Of a stretch of 12,643 nt of DNA, positions 8,342-12,643 are shown one piece after another. The stretch is from an uncultured Kouleothrix sp. (GTDB lineage Bacteria > Chloroflexota > Chloroflexia > Chloroflexales > Roseiflexaceae): contig CALLYN010000762.1 of NCBI GenBank assembly GCA_937858455.1, positions 1 to 12,643 on the forward strand, read 5' to 3'. The notes under the pieces are model-generated. The model was not told the origin of the DNA. It saw nothing but the letters and a program-made list of their open reading frames with translations, and did not search any database. Numbering within the stretch: position 1 is the first letter of the stretch; the number at the start of each line of letters is the position of its first letter. The translations under genes were made by a program, and so were the position numbers.

Positions 8342-9256
8342 ATGCCGAAACAGATACACGGGATCGTGCCGATCGTCGCCGCGCCGTTCAGCGAAACCGG
8401 CGCGCTCGACGAAGATAGCTTTGTGGCGCTGGTGCGCCACCTGCTGGGCAGCGGCGCGCGCGCCCTGACGCTGTTCGGGCTGGCGACCGAGTTCTACAAG
8501 CTCGCCGACGCCGAGCGTGCGCGCATGCAGGCGCTCCTGCTGGCCGAAACCGGCGCCTCGCCCGACGTGGCCGGCGTGATCTCGATCACCGACCATAGCT
8601 GGGAGGTTGCGGCCGCGCGCGCCCGCGCCGCCGAAGACCAGGGCGCCGACGCGCTTATGCTGCTGCCGCCATTCTTCCTCGGGCCGGGCGAAGATGCGAT
8701 CATGACGCACCTCAGGCGGGTGATCGGCAGCGTGCGCATCCCGGTGATCGTGCAGTACGCGCCGGCGCAGACGGGCGTGCGGATTGCGCCGGAGGTGTTT
8801 CTGCGGCTGCGCGACGAGCTGCCCAACGCCGATTTCGTGAAAGTCGAAACCCAGCCGCCCGGCCGCTATGTCGCGCAGCTGGTCGAGCGCTCGGCCGGGC
8901 GCCTGGGCGCGCTGGTGGGCTACGCCGGCGTGCAGATGCCCGACGTGCTGGCGCGCGGCGCGGTGGGCATTCAGCCGGGCTGCTCGTTCACCGAGGTGTA
9001 TGCCGAGCTGTGGCGGCTGTGGCACGCCGACCCGGCCGGCTTCGCGGCGCTCCATGCGCGGCTGCTGCCGTATATCAGCTATTGGATGCAGGGCGTCGAG
9101 CTGATCGTGCGGGCCGAAAAGCTGATCCTGAAGCGGCGCGGCATTATCGCCAGCGACTACTGCCGTAGCCCGGCCTACGCGCTCGACGCGCGCGAGATCG
9201 CGCAGGTCGAGCAGTTTCTCGACGAATTCGCCGCCTGGCTCGGGCCAGGCTCGTGA
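8342..9256 (+). CDS. DapA-superfamily (DHDPS/NAL) Schiff-base lyase, probably acting on a 2-keto-3-deoxy sugar acid
   Basis: This 304-residue (beta/alpha)8 enzyme is of the class I aldolase DapA family. The ATG at 8342 places the conserved GIVPIVAAPF six residues in, as usual; the ribosome site is weak, and an in-frame GTG at 8336 is possible. The Schiff-base lysine is Lys167 in ADFVKVE. GLATE (46-50) sits where DapA has GTTGE. The proton-relay residues of true DapA are absent: Thr44, Tyr107 and Tyr133 of the E. coli enzyme correspond to Leu47, Phe112 and Gln138, and the substrate-binding Arg138 to Gln143. Lysine biosynthesis is therefore unlikely. Next to a sugar-acid dehydratase, cleavage or dehydration of a 2-keto-3-deoxy acid is the best inference. 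It is translationally coupled to the next gene. Confidence 0.85.
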   Translation: MPKQIHGIVPIVAAPFSETGALDEDSFVALVRHLLGSGARALTLFGLATEFYKLADAERARMQALLLAETGASPDVAGVISITDHSWEVAAARARAAEDQGADALMLLPPFFLGPGEDAIMTHLRRVIGSVRIPVIVQYAPAQTGVRIAPEVFLRLRDELPNADFVKVETQPPGRYVAQLVERSAGRLGALVGYAGVQMPDVLARGAVGIQPGCSFTEVYAELWRLWHADPAGFAALHARLLPYISYWMQGVELIVRAEKLILKRRGIIASDYCRSPAYALDAREIAQVEQFLDEFAAWLGPGS

Positions 9257-10083
9257 GAGCGCCTATGCCGCCCGCCGACTACACTTGCTACCGCACACGC
9301 ACCCCGCCCGCGCTCGACGGCCGGCTCGATCACGCGGCCTGGCAGCGCGCGCCGCGATCGCCGCGCTTTGTCGATATGGTCACCGGCGAGCCGGCGTTCT
9401 TCGACACGCGCGCCGCCGCGCTGTGGGATGAGCACAACCTGTACGTCGGCTTCTGGATCGACGAGCCGTTTGTCGAGGCGCACCTCACCGAGCGCGACTC
9501 GCTGATCTTTATGGAGAACGACGTCGAGGTGTTTATCGACGGCGGCGACTGCTACTACGAGTTCGAGATCAACGCGCGCGGCACGATCTACGAGGTGTTT
9601 TTTATCTGGCAAGATGCCTACACTCGTGGCAGCCGCTTTGACGTGCCCGAGTTCGACCTGCTCGGGCGCAAGGCGCTCTCGTTCGCCGGCAACTACGATC
9701 GCAGCGGCCAGAGCTTCTGGTGGGGCACGCACCCGCGCGGCGCGCGCTGGGCGTTTGTCGATTGGGATTTCCCCGGCGCCCGCAGCGCCGTGTTTGTCGA
9801 TGGCACGCTGAACGACCGCTCGGTCGTCGACCGTGGCTGGCGCGTCGAGCTGGCGTTCCCGTGGGCCGACATGGGCTGGCTTGCCGGCGAGCGCGCGCTG
9901 CCGCCGCGCGACGGCGATGTCTGGCGGATCTTCTTTGGGCGCTTCGAGAAGCTGGGCGTGGCCGGCGCGCTGCCCGAGCCACAGCCGGCTTGGTGCTGGA
10001 CGCCGCACGGCTCGCTCGATACCCACATCCCCGAGCGCTTCACACACGTTCAGTTCTCGTCGCGCTACGTCGACGAGCTTTAG
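9253..10083 (+). CDS. CBM9-like carbohydrate-binding protein, apparently cytoplasmic
   Basis: The 276-residue protein starts at GTG, overlapping the preceding stop as GTGA. An ATG at 9265 with GAGAG upstream would give 272 residues and is nearly as plausible. The whole length matches the family 9-like carbohydrate-binding fold: PPALDGRLDHAAWQRAP (18-34), LWDEHNLYVGFWIDEP (57-72), NDVEVFIDGGDCYYEFEINA (89-108) and GWRVELAFPWADMG near 196-209. No signal peptide, membrane segment or catalytic domain is visible. CBM9 modules are normally attached to secreted xylanases or other exported proteins, so a stand-alone intracellular copy locked to an aldolase gene is odd. It may be a sugar-sensing or accessory subunit; the function is unknown. 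Confidence 0.82.
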   Translation: MRAPMPPADYTCYRTRTPPALDGRLDHAAWQRAPRSPRFVDMVTGEPAFFDTRAAALWDEHNLYVGFWIDEPFVEAHLTERDSLIFMENDVEVFIDGGDCYYEFEINARGTIYEVFFIWQDAYTRGSRFDVPEFDLLGRKALSFAGNYDRSGQSFWWGTHPRGARWAFVDWDFPGARSAVFVDGTLNDRSVVDRGWRVELAFPWADMGWLAGERALPPRDGDVWRIFFGRFEKLGVAGALPEPQPAWCWTPHGSLDTHIPERFTHVQFSSRYVDEL

Positions 10084-10130
10084 AACCTGCCAGAAAGAGC
10101 GGCGTTTGGAGAGGCCTCGTCCCTCCAAAC
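10083..10130 (+). repeat. Post-stop palindromic element B
   Basis: The element begins at the last base of the TAG of the CBM9-like gene. The leader 10083-10102 resembles the one after the second ATPase (14 of 20 identical, sharing CCTG, GAAA and GCGG). A stem follows: 10104-10111 (GTTTGGAG) with 10123-10130 (CTCCAAAC), extended by 2 bp after one mismatch. There is no T-run. Confidence 0.5.
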
Positions 10131-10227
10131 CACCCTTTGCAGACAGCTTCTTAAGGTACTTGCCATCCTGCTGTATGCGGTTCTTCTGCGCCGAGCGTGA
10201 AAAAGCCGCACACCGATCCGTCATCAG

Positions 10228-10256
10228 GGCGCGCTCTGCCGAAGGCGGAGCGCGCC
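10228..10256. repeat. 13-bp GC-rich hairpin upstream of the epimerase gene
   Basis: Arms 10228-10240 and 10244-10256 pair over 13 positions with one G-T wobble (10237/10247) around loop GAA. It lies 51 nt before the epimerase ATG, within the 224-nt gap 10084-10307. Apart from this and the palindrome at its start, I see no convincing promoter or gene in that gap. The hairpin could be a terminator remnant, a leader structure or a repeat. Confidence 0.55.
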
Positions 10257-10307
10257 AGGCGCGTAGCTCCTGGGTGCTTCTGGCGATTGTTGAAGAAGAC
10301 TGCCGAT

Positions 10308-11282
10308 ATGCGTGATGTTGTAGTTACTCGTGGCAACGTCGAGGGCTTCGAGGCGCTTGAGGCCGACACCGGCGCGCTGGCCGTGTCGATCGTGCCCGAG
10401 CTGGGCGGCAAGCTCGGCAGCCTGCGCGACGGGCGCTCGGGCCGCGAGTGGCTGTGGCGGCACCCGCGCCTGGCCTACCGCCGCGTGCCGCACGGCGCGG
10501 TGTACACCGCCGTGGCCGACACCGGCGGCTGGGACGAGTGCTTCCCCAGCGTGTCGGCCTGCGCCTACCCATCGCCGCCCTGGCAGGGCGCGGCAGTGCA
10601 GGATCACGGCGAGCTGTGGGGCCAGACCGCCGCGCTCGCGATCGAGCAGGCCGATGGCGGCGTGAGCATCGGCGCGCGCTGGCACGGTATCGCGCTGCCC
10701 TACACCTTTGAGCGCACGATCCGGCTGGCGGCGGGGTCGGCGCGCATGCGGCTTGAGTATGCCGTGGCGAATACCGGCGACGCGCCGCTGCGCTGGATCT
10801 GGTCGGCGCACCCGCTGCTGGCGATCGAGCCGGGGATGCGCCTGCTGCTGCCGGCGGCGGCGCGCTTCCACGGCGTGCGCTTCACCCCCGGCGGCGTGCT
10901 GCACGAGCGCGGCCTGAGCTTCCCGCTGAGCGTGCCAGGGCGCGCTGGCGTGGTGGACCTGACGGCGCTGCCCGAGCGCAATGCCGGCGCGGCGATCAAG
11001 CTGTGGAGCGAGCCGCTGGCCGAGGGCTGGGCGGCGCTGCGCGCGCACGACGGCGAGCTGCGCATGCGCTGGGATGCCGCGCTGCTGCCGCAGGTGGCCG
11101 TGTGGCTGAACCTCGGCGCGTTCGGCCTCGACGGCGGCGCGCCATACTACAACCTGGGGCTCGAGCCGTGCATCGGCGCGCAAGACTCGCTCGCCGACGC
11201 GGTGACGGCGTACAATCTGTTTGAAGAGCTGCCCGCCGGCGCACGCCGCACATGGTGGCTGGAGGTTGAGCTAAACGTATGA
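10308..11282 (+). CDS. Aldose 1-epimerase (galactose mutarotase) family protein
   Basis: This 324-residue cytoplasmic protein has the galactose-mutarotase fold. The ATG at 10308 is chosen because homology begins right after it. GAAGAAGA (10292-10299) is a modest ribosome site. An in-frame GTG at 10197 would translate across the upstream hairpin and adds only low-complexity sequence. Hallmarks: VPELGGKLGSL (29-39), GGWDECFPS (73-81), DHGELW (99-104), WSAHPLLAIEPG with His168 as likely acid, and GLEP with Glu286 as likely base. Family members interconvert alpha and beta anomers of free sugars or sugar derivatives. Its stop overlaps the next start as ATGA, implying coupled synthesis with the dehydratase, so the same sugar or sugar acid is probably the substrate of both. 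Confidence 0.85.
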   Translation: MRDVVVTRGNVEGFEALEADTGALAVSIVPELGGKLGSLRDGRSGREWLWRHPRLAYRRVPHGAVYTAVADTGGWDECFPSVSACAYPSPPWQGAAVQDHGELWGQTAALAIEQADGGVSIGARWHGIALPYTFERTIRLAAGSARMRLEYAVANTGDAPLRWIWSAHPLLAIEPGMRLLLPAAARFHGVRFTPGGVLHERGLSFPLSVPGRAGVVDLTALPERNAGAAIKLWSEPLAEGWAALRAHDGELRMRWDAALLPQVAVWLNLGAFGLDGGAPYYNLGLEPCIGAQDSLADAVTAYNLFEELPAGARRTWWLEVELNV

Positions 11283-12436
11283 AGATCACCAACGTGACAA
11301 CCTATATCGTCGGCAATGCCTGGAAGAACTGGGTGTTCACGCGCGTCGATACCGACGCCGGCCTGCATGGCATTGGCGAGGCTACGCTCAACGGCTTCGC
11401 CAAAACCGTCGAGACCGCCATCCACGAGCTGAAGCAGTTCGTGATCGGCCAGGAGCCGTTCGATGTCGAGAATCACTCGCTGCGCTTGTTCCGCGAAGTG
11501 TACTCCGACGGCGGGCAGATCCAGGGCGCGGCGCTGGCCGGGATCGAGTTCGCCTGCTGGGATATCATGGGCAAGGCCACCGGGCAGCCGGCCTACAAGC
11601 TGATGGGCGGGCGCTGCCACGAGCGCCTGCGCGTGTACGCGAACGGCTGGTACCGCGGCCCGCGCGAGCCGCAAAGCTTCCACGACAAGGCCAAAGACGT
11701 GGTGGCGCGCGGCTATACCGCGCTCAAGTTCGACCCGTTCGGCCCGGCGTGGCGCGTGGTCGATCGCGCCGACTTCGGCCTGGCGATCGAGATCATCGCC
11801 GCCGTGCGCGACGCGGTAGGCCCGCATGTCGACATCCTGGTGGAGGGCCACAACCGCTTCAGCGTGCACACCGCGCTGCAGTTCGCCGAGGCCATGGCGC
11901 CCTACCACCCTAGCTGGTTCGAGGCGCCGGTGCCGCCGCAGCGCATCAGCGATATGGTGGCAGTGGCGCGGCGCAGCCCGGTGCCGGTGGCCTGCGGCGA
12001 AGACTACTACTGCGCTCAGCAGTTCGGCGAGCTGCTGTCGCACGGCGCGGTGCAGATCATCCAGCTCGAGCCACAGTACCTAGGCATCACGGTGTCGAAG
12101 CAGGTGTGCGGCATGGTCAACGCCTACAACGGCGTGACCGCCCCGCACAGCGCGCAGGGGCCGCTGTGCTCGCTGGTGTGCGCGCACCTCAACACCGCCA
12201 CGCCCAACTTCTTCATCCACGAGATCTTCGACGAATTCAACGACGATTGGAGCGCCGAGATCCTGACGAACCCGATCGTCGTGCGCGATGGCTATATCGA
12301 GCTGAGCGACGACCGTGTGGGATGGGGCACCGACCTGAACTACGACGAGATCGCCAAACATCCGTATAACCCGAACAACTTCCTGCCGCTGTTCCGCGCC
12401 GGCTGGGAGCGCCGCAAGCCGGTCGACCAATTGTAA
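11279..12436 (+). CDS. Mandelate racemase/muconate lactonizing family sugar-acid dehydratase (galactonate-dehydratase-like)
   Basis: This 385-residue enolase-superfamily enzyme has nearly the length of E. coli D-galactonate dehydratase (382). The N-terminal capping domain spans 1-120 (GLHGIGEATLNG at 28-39, AGIEFACWDIMGKATGQP at 87-104), followed by the barrel domain. Predicted Mg2+ ligands are Glu189, Glu215 (WFEAPVPP) and Glu241 (CGEDYY). Predicted acid/base residues are His191 (VEGHNRF) and His290 (TAPHSAQGP). These correspond by position to D183, E209, E235, H185 and H285 of galactonate dehydratase. Lys150 lies in ALKFDPFG. The first ligand is Glu rather than Asp, and Glu264 occupies the site of the Asp that usually pairs with the late His. 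The expected reaction is aldonate to 2-keto-3-deoxy acid; the particular aldonate cannot be named. GGAGG (11261-11265) lies upstream. Confidence 0.88.
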   Translation: MKITNVTTYIVGNAWKNWVFTRVDTDAGLHGIGEATLNGFAKTVETAIHELKQFVIGQEPFDVENHSLRLFREVYSDGGQIQGAALAGIEFACWDIMGKATGQPAYKLMGGRCHERLRVYANGWYRGPREPQSFHDKAKDVVARGYTALKFDPFGPAWRVVDRADFGLAIEIIAAVRDAVGPHVDILVEGHNRFSVHTALQFAEAMAPYHPSWFEAPVPPQRISDMVAVARRSPVPVACGEDYYCAQQFGELLSHGAVQIIQLEPQYLGITVSKQVCGMVNAYNGVTAPHSAQGPLCSLVCAHLNTATPNFFIHEIFDEFNDDWSAEILTNPIVVRDGYIELSDDRVGWGTDLNYDEIAKHPYNPNNFLPLFRAGWERRKPVDQL

Positions 12437-12438
12437 TC

Positions 12439-12505
12439 ACCACAGAGGCACAAAGGGCACAGAGGCGAAAGAACCAAAAGCACGTGTTCTCTGTGTCTCT
12501 GTGGT
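12439..12505. repeat. CACAGAG-type palindromic intergenic repeat
   Basis: Arms 12439-12460 and 12484-12505 pair over 22 positions with three G-T wobbles and one mismatch (12453/12491). The left arm is built from 8-9-nt tandem units: CACAGAGG (12441), CACAAAGG (12449) and CACAGAGG (12458). Composition (AG/CT alternation, lower GC) differs sharply from the flanking genes. It fills nearly all of the 78-nt gap between the dehydratase stop and the SDR start. Similar CACAGAG/CTCTGTG-rich intergenic repeats occur in other environmental bacteria in my recollection; origin and role are unknown. Confidence 0.65.
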
Positions 12506-12514
12506 TCAAAACCT

Positions 12515-12643
12515 ATGACACTCAATATCGATCTGACCAATCGCCGGGCGATCGTGACGGGCGTGAGCAGCGGGATCGGCGCGGGCATCGCGCTGGCGCT
12601 GGCGCAGGCCGGCTGCGACGTGGCCGGCTGCGCCGCCGAGCCG
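12515..12643 (+). CDS. Short-chain dehydrogenase/reductase, N-terminal part (partial, 3' end beyond window)
   Basis: The 43 visible codons start at ATG 12515 and are open to the window edge. Residues 11-23 (RAIVTGVSSGIGA) contain the TGxxxGIG dinucleotide-binding motif of classical SDR enzymes at the usual distance from the N-terminus, followed by the first helix IALALAQAGCDVA. A clear ribosome site is not present; the palindromic repeat ends 9 nt before the start. In this setting it probably oxidises a sugar or sugar acid with NAD(P), supplying the dehydratase substrate or handling a later intermediate. The catalytic Ser-Tyr-Lys residues and the rest of the protein (families are about 250 residues) lie outside the window. 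Confidence 0.85.
   Translation, partial: MTLNIDLTNRRAIVTGVSSGIGAGIALALAQAGCDVAGCAAEP

Noticed and set aside
8342..9256. Assignment as 4-hydroxy-tetrahydrodipicolinate synthase (dapA)
   Set aside because: The canonical Thr/Tyr/Tyr relay and substrate Arg are not found at the aligned positions, and no lysine biosynthesis genes are nearby.
9175..10224. A 349-codon minus-strand frame opposite the CBM9-like gene
   Set aside because: It is a shadow of the plus-strand gene, with no motif and no promoter or ribosome site. Its first part only translates the intergenic repeat region.
10197..10307. Upstream GTG start extending the epimerase by 37 residues
   Set aside because: The extension reads through a 13-bp hairpin, has no ribosome site and is not family-like. 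Homology begins just after the ATG at 10308.

Overview
This window looks like chromosomal DNA from a GC-rich bacterium (roughly 65% GC by eye), most likely a member of the Chloroflexota (Chloroflexus/Roseiflexus/Kouleothrix type). The best clue is the lipoprotein at 2333-4255. Its lipobox is followed by a long Ala/Pro/Thr/Gln/Glu linker with 9-residue repeats, a style I associate with Chloroflexota solute-binding proteins. The phylum call is an inference, not a measurement.

Layout: (1) 1-2055, minus strand: 685 N-terminal residues of a DUF5107 (mutarotase-like fold) plus TPR protein, cut by the window edge. (2) 2056-2332: a divergent control region. It holds a strong plus-strand sigma-70 promoter, a face-to-face minus-strand promoter whose -10 shares two bases with it, and an operator-like palindromic cluster. 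(3) 2333-8229, plus strand: a complete dipeptide/oligopeptide-type ABC importer (binding lipoprotein, two permeases, two ATPases). A perfect 19-bp hairpin separates the binding-protein gene from the rest. (4) 8342-12436, plus strand: a DapA-superfamily lyase coupled to a CBM9-like protein, then an aldose-1-epimerase-like protein overlapping an enolase-superfamily (mandelate racemase type) dehydratase by ATGA. (5) 12515-12643: the first 43 residues of a short-chain dehydrogenase/reductase.

Read together, this is probably a locus for taking up and degrading a carbohydrate. The importer belongs to a family named for peptides, but all neighbours are sugar enzymes, so an oligosaccharide or sugar-acid-containing substrate is more likely. 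The mutarotase-like proteins would handle anomers. The SDR could oxidise a sugar or sugar acid, the enolase-superfamily enzyme could dehydrate an aldonate to a 2-keto-3-deoxy acid, and the DapA-like lyase could cleave or dehydrate that product. This resembles a non-phosphorylative (De Ley-Doudoroff/Weimberg-like) route. No lactonase, kinase or regulator gene is visible; they may lie outside the window.

Every intergenic gap longer than 70 nt on the plus strand after 4255 contains a large palindrome with no U-tract. Two of these start with a related 20-nt leader directly at the preceding stop codon, which suggests dispersed extragenic repeats. I see no tRNA, rRNA, CRISPR array, transposase or phage gene.
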